Positions 27,535-36,285 of a stretch of DNA of 64,000 nt are shown one piece after another; the first letter of the stretch is position 1, and every line of letters begins with the position of its first letter. The notes under the pieces were generated by a model. The model searched no databases. It was not told the origin of the DNA and worked only from the letters and a program-made list of their open reading frames with translations. Source of the stretch: Arthrobacter sp. efr-133-TYG-118 (GTDB taxonomy: Bacteria; Actinomycetota; Actinomycetes; Actinomycetales; Micrococcaceae). The stretch lies in contig NZ_JARVRH010000022.1 of the NCBI RefSeq assembly GCF_030209755.1, forward strand, positions 62,001 to 126,000, read 5' to 3'. A program made the translations under genes and the position numbers.

Positions 27535-28848
27535 CTAACGCTTTACACGACGCCTTGCTCTGGAATAAATGACAGAGGATTTGCCATTTTGCTGGACAGG
27601 TGCACAGACCATTTTGGCGATTGCGAGCCGCAAGGGAGATTCGGGCGCAGCTTCGAAGAGGACGGCACCGGACAACAAGGCTGCGTCGCAAGCTTCAGGA
27701 TCGGATGGAAGGAATATCTCGATGCCATGACCGGGGCCGTACCGCTCCCATGCTTCGCGGAGTTCACGTTCGGGTGAGCGGCCGGCGGATGCTGCCCGGA
27801 CCTTGTTCAAGACCACCCGGGGAGCTGCGTGCGGGACTGCCCGTTCCAGTTCCGCGAGGCCACGCACGAGTCGCGGAACCCCGACGGCATCGGCCGCACC
27901 GACGGCGTAAACGGTGTCCGCGAGTTCGATACTGCGGAGCGTTGCCGCATTGCGCCGAGGGGCCATGGTGTCGAAGCTGAGTTCCTCGTCCGATTCGAGG
28001 CAAAAACCTGCATCGACCACGACGACGTCCGCGATCTCCTTGGAGAGTTCGAGAACTGAGGAGAGCGCGGCGGCCCGGAGTTCCGTCCACCGGTCCGCGC
28101 GCGTAATGCCGGTAAGAACCCGGAAACTGGTGGCTTTAGCGAAGACCGGGGCGGCGATCCGCTTGAGGGATTCGGTATCCAACACCCCTTGATCCGCCAG
28201 TCGACAAGACTGCGCCAGTCCGGCGGACTCGTCCAGCAAGCCCAGCGACGCCGCGACACTTGCCCCGTAGCTGTCTGCATCGAGAAGGATCACTGAATTG
28301 CCTTCAGCCGCCAGCTCTGCGGCAATGTTGACAGCCACAAGGGTCCTGCCAGGTGCCCCGGTGGGCCCCCAGACGGCGATGATCCGGCCAGCCGCCGCCG
28401 GAACGGGCTCCGGTTCTTCCAGCGCATCGGTGGGACGGAGTTCCGCGGCGGTGTCGGCGAACCCGGAATCCCGCGGCTCCGCGCGTCGCCTACCTGGTCC
28501 GGGCAGCTGGCCCACGGCATCGGAGATCTTGGAAGCCAGCGTTGCCGAATCTACATCCAGGGACGCTGTCACGACGCCGATGCTGCGCAGGCGGCCCTCC
28601 TCCTCCGAGTCATCGCTCAGGGCAACGATGGAGACTCCGACAGCCGCCAGCCGGTCGACCAGCGACGCCGTCAATTCCTCGGCACCCTCGGCTATGACCG
28701 CTGCGCGCGCGAGACCGCTTTGGCAAGCGGCCAAAACTTCCGCGAGTTCGCCGCACCGACGCACCACCGTCACCGGCCCGTGGAGCCGCTCGAGTCCCCC
28801 GACCAAATCTTCCCGGGACTGCCCGACTGTGACAACGGGGATACTCAC
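27535..28848 (-). CDS. CpaE-like P-loop ATPase with altered Walker A
   Basis: A 437-residue protein with an N-terminal receiver-like region (about 1-115), a Pro/Ala linker and a MinD/ParA-type ATPase domain from about 150. The Walker A is GPTGAPGRT (161-169), with Arg in place of the catalytic Lys. ILLDADSYGASVAASLGL gives the switch I/Walker A-prime Asp, and DVVVVDAGF is the Walker B. CpaE-like and septum-site (Ssd-like) actinobacterial proteins share this plan. The GTG at 28848 overlaps the SAF gene stop (GTGA at 28845-28848), so the two are coupled. A role in a pilus-like or division machine is inferred from family only. Confidence 0.8.
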   Translation of the reverse strand: MSIPVVTVGQSREDLVGGLERLHGPVTVVRRCGELAEVLAACQSGLARAAVIAEGAEELTASLVDRLAAVGVSIVALSDDSEEEGRLRSIGVVTASLDVDSATLASKISDAVGQLPGPGRRRAEPRDSGFADTAAELRPTDALEEPEPVPAAAGRIIAVWGPTGAPGRTLVAVNIAAELAAEGNSVILLDADSYGASVAASLGLLDESAGLAQSCRLADQGVLDTESLKRIAAPVFAKATSFRVLTGITRADRWTELRAAALSSVLELSKEIADVVVVDAGFCLESDEELSFDTMAPRRNAATLRSIELADTVYAVGAADAVGVPRLVRGLAELERAVPHAAPRVVLNKVRAASAGRSPERELREAWERYGPGHGIEIFLPSDPEACDAALLSGAVLFEAAPESPLRLAIAKMVCAPVQQNGKSSVIYSRARRRVKR

Positions 28849-29492
28849 TTGCCGGCACCGCCCGGATTCCAAACCACGGCAATCTTCGCTTTATTCGCCT
28901 GCGCTCCAAGAAGTTTAGGCATCTGCTCATCGGTCACAAGGACGAGAACCACTTTCTCCCTGGACGTTCCGAGGGTGGAGGCACCCTCCGTGACCTGGGC
29001 GATCTCCGCAGCGGGCAACAGTAACTGCGGCGTGCCGAAACCGTTGCGCGCATCGGGGAGGGCTACCCAGACGTCAACGCGGGATCCCGCCATAGCCTGG
29101 GAAGGCAGTGATTCCTGGATCGCGATCGCCACCGGTTTACGGTCCAGGGTGTCAGCGGCCCCTAGGCTCTGCTGCGGGACGAGTTGGTTCTTGGCAATTC
29201 TCTGAACGGCAACTCTTCCTTCGGGCAGACCGTCAGCCAGAGTCACGTAACTGGACTCAATGTCGTCGAGCCTGACTTTGACGATCGCAAGATCCTCCTT
29301 GCTGACCCTCTGGCCCACGGCAATCGACTCGCGCGCGGCATACACCTGAATGGTGCGGTCCGCGGTTCCAACGATGGCGATGACTCCGGCCAGCGATGCC
29401 AAGACCAGAAGAATCCCCACCAAGAGTCGTGGATCCTTCCATGAGGGTCTCCTGAGCCGCGCTGCAGCGGCCGCGGTAGTTACACCCATCAT
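28845..29492 (-). CDS. SAF-domain membrane protein, CpaB/RcpC-like
   Basis: This 215-residue protein has a single N-terminal membrane segment (about 24-42) and an extracellular SAF domain (about 55-125; RESIAVGQRVSKEDLAIVKV, then GRVAVQRIAKNQLVPQ). That is the layout of Flp pilus assembly protein CpaB/RcpC, though the C-terminal part is shorter. It is the first gene of a two-gene unit with the CpaE-like ATPase. Two ATGs stand in tandem at 29492 and 29487-29489; the second has the better GGGGGAG spacing. No prepilin, CpaF or TadBC gene is nearby. Confidence 0.78.
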   Translation of the reverse strand: MMGVTTAAAAARLRRPSWKDPRLLVGILLVLASLAGVIAIVGTADRTIQVYAARESIAVGQRVSKEDLAIVKVRLDDIESSYVTLADGLPEGRVAVQRIAKNQLVPQQSLGAADTLDRKPVAIAIQESLPSQAMAGSRVDVWVALPDARNGFGTPQLLLPAAEIAQVTEGASTLGTSREKVVLVLVTDEQMPKLLGAQANKAKIAVVWNPGGAGK

Positions 29493-29641
29493 GCTCCCCC
29501 GTTTGCATTGTTTGTCGGCGTCGACCTTCAGTGGCCTTTATTCTGACCGCAAGTGGGTCCCTTCGGGAAGCCAAATGCCTCAAATTACGTCAACCTGTGG
29601 ATAACTCCGGCAAGTGGGTCGAACAGTGGCAAAATGGATGC

Positions 29642-29857
29642 ATGCCCCGATTCCTCACCCTCGCTGATGTCGCCGAACAGCTTCAGATCAACTCGCCGCA
29701 GGCATACGCCTTGGTGCGAAGCGGAGAGCTCAAGGCCATCCAAGTGGGTGGAAGAGGCCAGTGGCGGGTCGAAGAGAAGATGCTGGAGCAGTACATCGAG
29801 GAACGCTATGCCGAGGCGAGCAGGATAATCCAAGAGGCCAAATCCAAGTCCTCCTGA
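29642..29857 (+). CDS. Excisionase-type helix-turn-helix DNA-binding protein
   Basis: A 71-residue protein built almost wholly of an HTH_17 winged-helix (MerR/excisionase) domain: LTLADVAEQLQINSPQAYALVRSG, then ELKAIQVGGRGQWRV and a C-terminal helix (KMLEQYIEERYAEASRII) that may mediate pairing. Similar small proteins in actinobacteria include BldC, but this one is too diverged to name. The ATG at 29642 is chosen because the domain starts there; upstream in-frame sequence looks non-coding. It diverges from the SAF gene, so 29493-29641 must hold two promoters. Confidence 0.82.
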   Translation: MPRFLTLADVAEQLQINSPQAYALVRSGELKAIQVGGRGQWRVEEKMLEQYIEERYAEASRIIQEAKSKSS

Positions 29858-29901
29858 TCTCCCTACCCCCCAGGTAGCTGGGGTGGGGACGCTGGCCCGG
29901 A

Positions 29902-30474
29902 CTACAAGTCTTGGCCCCGCAATGAACGCAGCGCGGCAAGAGACTGGAACGGGATTGTCGCCACAGACACGACGTTTCCGGACCGGCGGACTTCACCCGG
30001 CAACATGACAGCGAGATCAAAGTGGTCCCTGCCCACGCGATCAATGACGCCCCGCATCATCCGCTCCTCCCGCGCCGACTCAAGCAGGTGAACCGCCAGT
30101 TCCGCCCGGTCGCGGGCGAGCATTCGGAGTGCGCTGGCCAGGCCAAGCCGCTGTGACGCCGTCGATTGGCCTGCCCGCGACCGCCGGCCAAGACCCTGAT
30201 AGGTCAATGCTGCCGTGACGGGCACCAGCCACTGGTGGCGACCTTCGTCGAGGACCAACGATTCGCTTCCGACATGGCTGAGCGTCCCGGACACCTGCGT
30301 CCCGGACCGCAGCGTCACATCAATCTTCTGGCCGATTGCTCCACGCAGCCTGTCGGAGACGTCGATTCCGGCCATCTCCACGCGGGCCCGCTCTGAAATT
30401 TCGGATTCAAGTCCCAGCAATCGTTCGGAGGCCAGTTGTGCCTCCATGTCTTCAAACAGTGCATCCCACCGCAT
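29902..30474 (-). CDS. Conserved actinobacterial protein with two small beta-barrel-like segments
   Basis: This 190-residue soluble protein has no name I recognise. Residues about 40-95 (IGQKIDVTLRSGTQVSGTL, SLVLDEG, WLVPVTAAL) follow the strand pattern of Sm-like or SH3-like barrels. About 140-185 repeats the theme more weakly (VIDRVGRDHFDLAVMLPGE, VSVATIPFQSL). A helical arm with many Arg/Glu (105-138) links them. It lies between the HTH gene and the divergent LysM gene. RNA, DNA or protein binding are all possible. The start at 30474 gives a clean MRWDALFEDMEAQL opening. Confidence 0.72.
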   Translation of the reverse strand: MRWDALFEDMEAQLASERLLGLESEISERARVEMAGIDVSDRLRGAIGQKIDVTLRSGTQVSGTLSHVGSESLVLDEGRHQWLVPVTAALTYQGLGRRSRAGQSTASQRLGLASALRMLARDRAELAVHLLESAREERMMRGVIDRVGRDHFDLAVMLPGEVRRSGNVVSVATIPFQSLAALRSLRGQDL

Positions 30475-30585
30475 TGCGTCAGCCTAAGCGGGCACCCCTC
30501 GATGGTCAATCTTTCTTCATCGACAACCAACCCCTAGACAAATATCCCTTGTCGTGATCAAAATTGATCAATCACCATCAAAAAA

Positions 30586-30604
30586 CATTAAACGGCATTA
30601 AACG
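30586..30604. repeat. AT-rich 10-bp direct repeat upstream of the LysM gene
   Basis: CATTAAACG occurs at 30586-30594 and again at 30596-30604, so the period is 10 bp, one helical turn. The flanking run (30550-30585) is also AT-rich, with TGATCA-like words. This stands out in a high-GC window and lies between divergent genes. Confidence 0.5.
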
Positions 30605-30628
30605 TCATCAACCGGGTAAGGGGAACCC

Positions 30629-31414
30629 ATGGAACAGACGAACAGGATCGTTCGGAACGATGTTGCTATGGCGGCGACCATCCTGTTGCTCGCTCTTTTG
30701 CTCGCTGTCACCGGACTGATCTTGGTTGACCGATGGCACTCCGCAGCCGGACGACTCCAGGCACCCATGTTTGAGGACCTCCTGGGATTTGTCGCAACTG
30801 CCGCCGGTCTGGGGATCGGGGTCTGGTGGATCGCCACGTTCCTTCTGGCAATGGCCGCCGCGCTCCTCCAGCAATCGGGAAAGGACCGCTGCGCGAGCGC
30901 CACCGCCAAGCTCAGCCCTGCCTTCATGCGCAGACTGGCTGTTGCAATTCTGGGCCTGAATCTCGCGGGAATCCCCCTGGCGAATGCGTCACAGGCACAG
31001 CTTGAAACAGCGTGGAGCCAGGCAACCGGCTCAGCACCGTCCAGCGGCATCTCCGCCCAGTGGACACCCGCCTCGAGTCCATCTGCCCATCTCCCCGTTG
31101 TGCCCTCGCTTGAGTCCGGCCCATCAGAGATCGACCCCCATTGGCAACCTCGCGCACCTGCCGCCGAGCCGGGGCTTCTGGGAACCCGGCCACAGCGGGC
31201 CGCGGAACAGTCTGCCTCGCCGAATCAGGGCGAAGTGGTGGTGAGGCGAGGCGATTCACTGTGGTCGATTGCCGCCCGGCAGCTCGGCCCCATGGCAAGC
31301 GACGTCGACATCGCCCTCCACTGGCCGAAGTGGTACGCCGCAAACCGGCATGTCGTCGGAGACGACCCGGGTCTCCTTGTCCCGGGTCAGATCCTGCATC
31401 CGCCGCCTAGGTAG
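30629..31414 (+). CDS. LysM-domain membrane protein
   Basis: A 261-residue protein with two or three N-terminal membrane helices (about 12-34, 50-82, 96-115) and a low-complexity Ser/Pro/Ala linker (about 125-195). The C-terminal LysM domain (about 205-258) has RRGDSLWSIAARQLG and the closing VPGQIL. LysM binds peptidoglycan glycan, so the C-terminus should be outside and anchored to the wall. It is followed after 59 nt by the Rv3235-like gene in the same direction. The ATG at 30629 has GTAAGGGGAA just upstream. Confidence 0.85.
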   Translation: MEQTNRIVRNDVAMAATILLLALLLAVTGLILVDRWHSAAGRLQAPMFEDLLGFVATAAGLGIGVWWIATFLLAMAAALLQQSGKDRCASATAKLSPAFMRRLAVAILGLNLAGIPLANASQAQLETAWSQATGSAPSSGISAQWTPASSPSAHLPVVPSLESGPSEIDPHWQPRAPAAEPGLLGTRPQRAAEQSASPNQGEVVVRRGDSLWSIAARQLGPMASDVDIALHWPKWYAANRHVVGDDPGLLVPGQILHPPPR

Positions 31415-31473
31415 CTCCCCAACCGAACCACTACCAACCGCCGCCAACCAGCGATCCGTAATCGAGGAAGTCC

Positions 31474-31989
31474 ATGAGCGCATCACCAGCCGGCCACAGC
31501 TTGACCAATGCAGTCCTCCAGGCGATTTCGCCACCCATTGACCCCCGTTCAATCGCGGCTTCGCCTCGCGCCAAAGCGAAAATGGACGGCCCGTCCGGCA
31601 GGGGGCCGTCTTCTCCCCGCAAAGCGGCCCAAATCCTCAGCCTCGACGGGGAAATCCGCGCGCTGGCCCGCAGCATCGCCCAAGCCGCGGTCGAAGTCCT
31701 TGCCGGCACCCGGCCCGCGCAACAGCTCTCACGGACCCTGGACCCCAGATGCCTCAACGCGCTGCAACACCGGGCCGCACTGACTCGGGCCCATGCTGCC
31801 ACCGCCCAAGGCGGGCAGTCTCGCCTTCACCGAAGTCCGATGGTCCGCTCCGTGCGTGTCTGCGCGGTGAACGACGGAGTGTACGAGGCAAGCTTGGTTG
31901 TCTCGGAAGAACTCCGCTCCCGCGCCGTAGCCATGCGGCTTGAAGGGAGCAACGGCGCGTGGAAGGTCACCGCCCTCGAAATCGGCTGA
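31474..31989 (+). CDS. Rv3235-family protein (DUF6459-like)
   Basis: A 171-residue protein with a disordered, Pro/Ser-rich first third. A helical middle follows (about 57-108), and the conserved C-terminal core MVRSVRVCAVNDGVYEASLV, then GSNGAWKVTALEIG, has the SnoaL/NTF2-like look of the Rv3235 family. The family is conserved in actinobacteria close to secA, as here, but its function is unknown to me. The ATG at 31474 is supported by GAGGAAG upstream. A strong terminator follows 25 nt after its stop. Confidence 0.78.
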   Translation: MSASPAGHSLTNAVLQAISPPIDPRSIAASPRAKAKMDGPSGRGPSSPRKAAQILSLDGEIRALARSIAQAAVEVLAGTRPAQQLSRTLDPRCLNALQHRAALTRAHAATAQGGQSRLHRSPMVRSVRVCAVNDGVYEASLVVSEELRSRAVAMRLEGSNGAWKVTALEIG

Positions 31990-32013
31990 CGGCGGAGTTC
32001 ATCACCAAACAAC

Positions 32014-32055
32014 AAAACGGAGAAGGACCAGAACGCTCTGGTCCTTCTCCGTTTT
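32014..32055. terminator. Bidirectional terminator between the Rv3235-like gene and secA
   Basis: A perfect 19-bp stem (arms 32014-32032 and 32037-32055) with an ACGC loop at 32033-32036. The outermost pairs are AAAA/TTTT, so both strands get a short T-run after the stem. It lies between convergent genes. Confidence 0.88.
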
Positions 32056-32132
32056 CGCCGCAGGCATCCGTTGTTGGATGCGTCCGGCGGTTGCGGGCAT
32101 CCGTCAGCTACATGCGTCAGGGAATCGCAGTG

Positions 32133-34877
32133 TCAGCGGCGCTTCTTCTTGTTGGATCCGCGCTGCTTGTCATCGGCGGCAGCCTTGGCGGGGTTGCCTG
32201 AGCGTCCCGAGGCCCGCCCTTCGACGCGGGTCTGGCTTGCGCCGTCTTCACCGGGTGCCGTGTACTGCAGCTGAACAGGCTTTTCCGGGGCTTCGAGGCC
32301 GGCCGCGCGGATCTGCGGATCGTGATGTTCCACGTGACCGCCTTCAGGGCTGCCATCGACCACCACCACGTCTTCAGCGGGCGTTACTTCCACTTCCAGG
32401 TTGTAGAGGAAGCCAACGCTCTCCTCGCGGATGGCCTCCATCATGCTCTGGAACATCGTGAATCCTTCACGCTGGTACTCGACCAGGGGATCCCTTTGGG
32501 CCATGGCACGCAGGCCAATGCCCTCTTTGAGGTAGTCCATCTCATAAAGGTGTTCCTGCCACTTGCGTCCAAGGACCGAGAGGACAACCCTGCGCTCAAG
32601 CTCGCGCATGTTCTCGGCGCCAATGGCTTCTTCCCGCTCCTTGTAAACGAGCTGCGCGTCAGAAAGGATCTCGTTTTTGAGGAATTCAACGGACACGCGA
32701 GCCTTGCCGCCGGCTTCGTCAATGATGTCCTGGGCCGTAACGGTTACCGGGTACAGCGTCTTGAGGTTGGTCCACAGCTGGTGGAAGTCCCAATCATCGC
32801 CGGTTCCCTCCACTGTCGCGGCATCGATCAGGGCGTTGATGGTGTCTTCGAGGAAGAACTGGACCTTTTCGTGCAGATCGTCGCCTTCCAGGATCCTGCG
32901 ACGGTCGCCGTAGATGGCTTCACGTTGGCGGTTCAGGACGTCGTCGTACTTGAGGACGTTCTTCCGCTGCTCAGCGTTCCGCCCTTCGACCTGGCCCTGG
33001 GCTGAAGCGATTGCGCGGGACACGAGCTTGGATTCGAGGGCAACGTCGTCCGGCACCGAGCTGTTCATAAGGCGCTCGGCGGCACCGGAGTTGAAGAGCC
33101 TCATGAGGTCATCGGCCAGCGAAAGGTAGAAGCGGGACTCCCCCGGGTCACCCTGGCGGCCCGAGCGGCCGCGGAGCTGGTTGTCGATGCGACGGGATTC
33201 GTGGCGTTCCGTGCCCAGTACATACAGCCCGCCAAGTTCAAGCACTTCCTCATGCTCGTCCTTGACCGCCTGCTTGGCTGCTTCGAGTGCTTCCGGCCAC
33301 GCGGCCTCGTACTCCTCGGAGTTTTCTTCCGGGTCCAGGCCCAGCTTTGCCAATTCGGCGATGGCCGTGAACTCGGCGTTTCCGCCCAGCATGATGTCAG
33401 TACCACGGCCGGCCATGTTGGTAGCGACCGTGACGGCGCCCTTGCGTCCCGCTTGCGCGACAATGGCGGCCTCGCGCGCGTGGTTCTTTGCGTTCAGGAC
33501 CTCGTGCCGGATGCCTTCCTTGGCCAGCAGCTTGGCGAGGTATTCGCTCTTCTCCACGCTGGTGGTGCCGACGAGCACGGGTTGGCCTTTTTCGTGCCGT
33601 TCCGCGATGTCGTTCACGACGGCTTCGAACTTCACGATTTCGTTCTTGTACACGAGGTCGGACTGGTCGATGCGCTGCATGTCCCGGTTGGTGGGAATGG
33701 GCACCACGCCAAGCTTGTACGTGCTCATGAACTCTGCGGCTTCCGTTTCAGCGGTACCGGTCATGCCCGAGAGCTTGGAGTACATACGGAAGTAGTTCTG
33801 CAGGGTAACGGTGGCGAGGGTCTGGTTCTCAGCCTTGATCTCGACGTTTTCCTTGGCCTCGATCGCCTGGTGCATGCCTTCGTTGTAACGCCGTCCGGCA
33901 AGGATACGGCCGGTGTGTTCGTCAACAATGAGGACTTCGCCGTCCAGGATGACGTAGTCCTTGTCCCGCTTGAAGAGCTCTTTGGCCTTGATGGCGTTGT
34001 TCAGGAAACCGATGAGTGGGGTGTTGGCGGATTCGTAGAGGTTCTGGATGCCGAGGTAGTCCTCTACCTTCTCGATACCGGCTTCGAGAACACCGACAGT
34101 GCGCTTCTTTTCGTCGACCTCGTAGTCGATTTCAGGCTGGAGACGCTGCACGACCTTGGCGAATTCGCTGTACCAGCGGTTGGTGTCACCCTGGGCCGGA
34201 CCGGAAATAATGAGCGGGGTACGCGCTTCGTCGATGAGGATGGAGTCCACTTCGTCGACAATTGCATAGTGGTGGCCGCGCTGCACAAGCTCGGATTTGT
34301 CCCACGCCATGTTGTCGCGCAAGTAGTCGAAGCCGAATTCGTTGTTGGTGCCATAGGTGATGTCTGCCGCGTACATCTGACGGCGCACTTCGGGATCCTG
34401 GCTGGACAGGATGCAACCGCTGCTAAGGCCAAGGAAGCGGTAGACGCGGCCCATGAGTTCGGACTGGTATTCGGCGAGGTAGTCGTTGACTGTAACGACG
34501 TGCACGCCCTTGCCGGCCAGGGCATTGAGGAAGGCCGGAGCGGTGGCCACAAGGGTCTTTCCTTCACCGGTCTTCATTTCGGCGATATTGCCGAGGTGGA
34601 GAGCGGCCCCGCCCATGAGCTGGACATCGAAGTGGCGCATCCCCAGGGTGCGGGAGGAAGCTTCACGCACGGCTGCGAAAGCCTCGGGCAAGAGATCGTC
34701 CAGCTTCTCGCCGTCCTCGTGACGGGCGCGCAGCCTGTCCGTCTCCTCGCGCAATTCGGCGTCGGAGAAGGTCTTGAAGGAGTCTTCGAGGGCGTTGATG
34801 GAATCGGCATAGGTCCGCAGTTGCCTCAGGGTTTTTTTGTCACCCGTGCGGAGAAGTTTTTCGATAAGTGATGCCAC
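32133..34877 (-). CDS. secA: Preprotein translocase ATPase SecA (SecA1)
   Basis: SecA drives unfolded proteins through SecYEG. The 914-residue protein has the Walker A MKTGEGKTLVA (Gly/Lys at about 103-108), the DEAD-like VDEVDSILIDEA, the motif GRAGRGTDI-like NMAGRGTDIMLGG and the arginine finger region DNQLRGRSGRQGDPG. Length matches housekeeping SecA1. The C-terminus is a Lys/Arg/Gly tail without the CxCxSGK zinc motif, as is usual in actinobacteria. GTG at 34877 is the start, with GGGAGC about nine bases upstream. It converges with the Rv3235-like gene. Confidence 0.96.
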   Translation of the reverse strand: MASLIEKLLRTGDKKTLRQLRTYADSINALEDSFKTFSDAELREETDRLRARHEDGEKLDDLLPEAFAAVREASSRTLGMRHFDVQLMGGAALHLGNIAEMKTGEGKTLVATAPAFLNALAGKGVHVVTVNDYLAEYQSELMGRVYRFLGLSSGCILSSQDPEVRRQMYAADITYGTNNEFGFDYLRDNMAWDKSELVQRGHHYAIVDEVDSILIDEARTPLIISGPAQGDTNRWYSEFAKVVQRLQPEIDYEVDEKKRTVGVLEAGIEKVEDYLGIQNLYESANTPLIGFLNNAIKAKELFKRDKDYVILDGEVLIVDEHTGRILAGRRYNEGMHQAIEAKENVEIKAENQTLATVTLQNYFRMYSKLSGMTGTAETEAAEFMSTYKLGVVPIPTNRDMQRIDQSDLVYKNEIVKFEAVVNDIAERHEKGQPVLVGTTSVEKSEYLAKLLAKEGIRHEVLNAKNHAREAAIVAQAGRKGAVTVATNMAGRGTDIMLGGNAEFTAIAELAKLGLDPEENSEEYEAAWPEALEAAKQAVKDEHEEVLELGGLYVLGTERHESRRIDNQLRGRSGRQGDPGESRFYLSLADDLMRLFNSGAAERLMNSSVPDDVALESKLVSRAIASAQGQVEGRNAEQRKNVLKYDDVLNRQREAIYGDRRRILEGDDLHEKVQFFLEDTINALIDAATVEGTGDDWDFHQLWTNLKTLYPVTVTAQDIIDEAGGKARVSVEFLKNEILSDAQLVYKEREEAIGAENMRELERRVVLSVLGRKWQEHLYEMDYLKEGIGLRAMAQRDPLVEYQREGFTMFQSMMEAIREESVGFLYNLEVEVTPAEDVVVVDGSPEGGHVEHHDPQIRAAGLEAPEKPVQLQYTAPGEDGASQTRVEGRASGRSGNPAKAAADDKQRGSNKKKRR

Positions 34878-35011
34878 GTAAAGTTGCTCCCAGTCTCAAG
34901 CTGCCGAATTCTGGCGGTTTCAGTCTACGGGAGAGACCAACGCCGCGCGGCCTCGTTTCCCTGAGAGCGGAGCGCAGGCGCCCGCAGGCCGCCACCGGAG
35001 ACTTCTGGACC

Positions 35012-36253
35012 TCAGCCGCGGGCCACTGCCGAGGCAAGCGCCGGCGAGAGATCGCCCATCGGTGACACGACGACGTCGTCGAGCCCCAGCCACTCGGCCA
35101 TAAGCCGCAGCTCAGCGGAAAGCTCGACGGCGGTGTCCGCCGGGGCGTCCGGCTCGGCATGGGCGGCACGCACCAGAAGCTGCTTGGCCGAACGATCGGC
35201 CTTGAGGTCCACGCGCGCGACCACGGCGTCCCGGAGGAGGAAGGGCAGCACGTAGTAGCCGAACTTTCGCTTATCCGCCGGTGTGTAGATTTCGATCCGG
35301 TAGTGGAAGCCGAACAACTCCTCGAGCCTTCTACGCTCAAAGATCAGTGAATCAAACGGGCTGAGCAGCGCGCGGCCCGTGGCGGCCCGGGGAAGCCGGG
35401 CATCCGCATGCCGGTACACAGCCCGGTCCCAGCCACGCACCGTGACCGGCTCCAGGCGCCCGGCGGCAACGAGCCTGTCGATCGAGGCTGCAGCGGCCTT
35501 CACCGGAGTCCGGAAGTAATCGGCGAAGCAGCGGATTGTTCCGATGCCATGGGCCTGGGCTGCGGCGTCGATCAGCCGGTCCATGGCCGCCGTCGCCATG
35601 TCGGAGCCACTGTCCGGGAACGCTCCCGAGCGAGCGGTGGCGGCAGCCATTCCGGGCGGCAGAACCCGCGATGTCAGCGTGTACCGGCGCTCGAACTGCT
35701 CTGTCCTCGACGCGGCCGTCACGAGCCCCTCTTCAAACAAGTGCTCCAAAACCCTCTTGACCAGGTTCCAGTTCCAGCCCCAGTTATCGTGCTGCCGGTC
35801 TTCTTGGTGCCCCAGGTGCGCGGTCAACTGAGCGGCAGTCATGGGGCGCCCGGTTGCGAGCGAGTCGAGGATCCGCTTGGCCATGTCCTCCCGGATTCCG
35901 CGTTCCAAGTGGGCCGCTCCTACCCACGCACGGTTTTGCCAAAGCAGCAGATCCTGGAAGTGTTCCGGGCGGATGAAGCTCGCCTCGTGCGCCCAGTATT
36001 CCATCATGCGCCGCGGACTTCGCCCGGCCATCGCATGGAGGATGCTTCGGTCGTAGTTACCAAGCCTGGAGAAGAATGGAAGGTAATGACTGCGTGAGAG
36101 GACATTGACGGAGTCGATCTGCACCACCTGGAGCCGGGCAAAGGTGCGGCCCACCGTCCGTGAAGTCACGGGGCCGGTGGGCCGTTCCTTGTCCAGTCCT
36201 TGGGCTGCCAATGCAATCCGCCGTGCCTGCAACAGGCTCAGCGAAGCGGCCAT
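35012..36253 (-). CDS. YcaQ-family winged-helix DNA glycosylase
   Basis: A 413-residue protein of the HTH_42/DUF1006 family. YcaQ unhooks DNA interstrand crosslinks and AlkZ relatives act on bulky alkyl adducts. The catalytic motif here is QID (Gln45-Asp47, in VVQIDSVNVLSRSHY), which is the Q-x-D form of YcaQ rather than the Q-x-Q form of AlkZ. Three tandem winged-helix repeats are expected and the length fits. The ATG at 36253 has AAAGGA seven bases upstream. It sits 134 nt upstream of secA on the same strand, but the functions are unrelated. Confidence 0.85.
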   Translation of the reverse strand: MAASLSLLQARRIALAAQGLDKERPTGPVTSRTVGRTFARLQVVQIDSVNVLSRSHYLPFFSRLGNYDRSILHAMAGRSPRRMMEYWAHEASFIRPEHFQDLLLWQNRAWVGAAHLERGIREDMAKRILDSLATGRPMTAAQLTAHLGHQEDRQHDNWGWNWNLVKRVLEHLFEEGLVTAASRTEQFERRYTLTSRVLPPGMAAATARSGAFPDSGSDMATAAMDRLIDAAAQAHGIGTIRCFADYFRTPVKAAAASIDRLVAAGRLEPVTVRGWDRAVYRHADARLPRAATGRALLSPFDSLIFERRRLEELFGFHYRIEIYTPADKRKFGYYVLPFLLRDAVVARVDLKADRSAKQLLVRAAHAEPDAPADTAVELSAELRLMAEWLGLDDVVVSPMGDLSPALASAVARG

Positions 36254-36285
36254 GCCAGTCCTTTCATGGGAAATACGAATGCGGC

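Noticed and set aside
33201..34871. Open frame of 556 codons opposite secA
   Set aside because: It is a shadow of secA; no ribosome site, no domain, and SecA motifs are complete on the minus strand.
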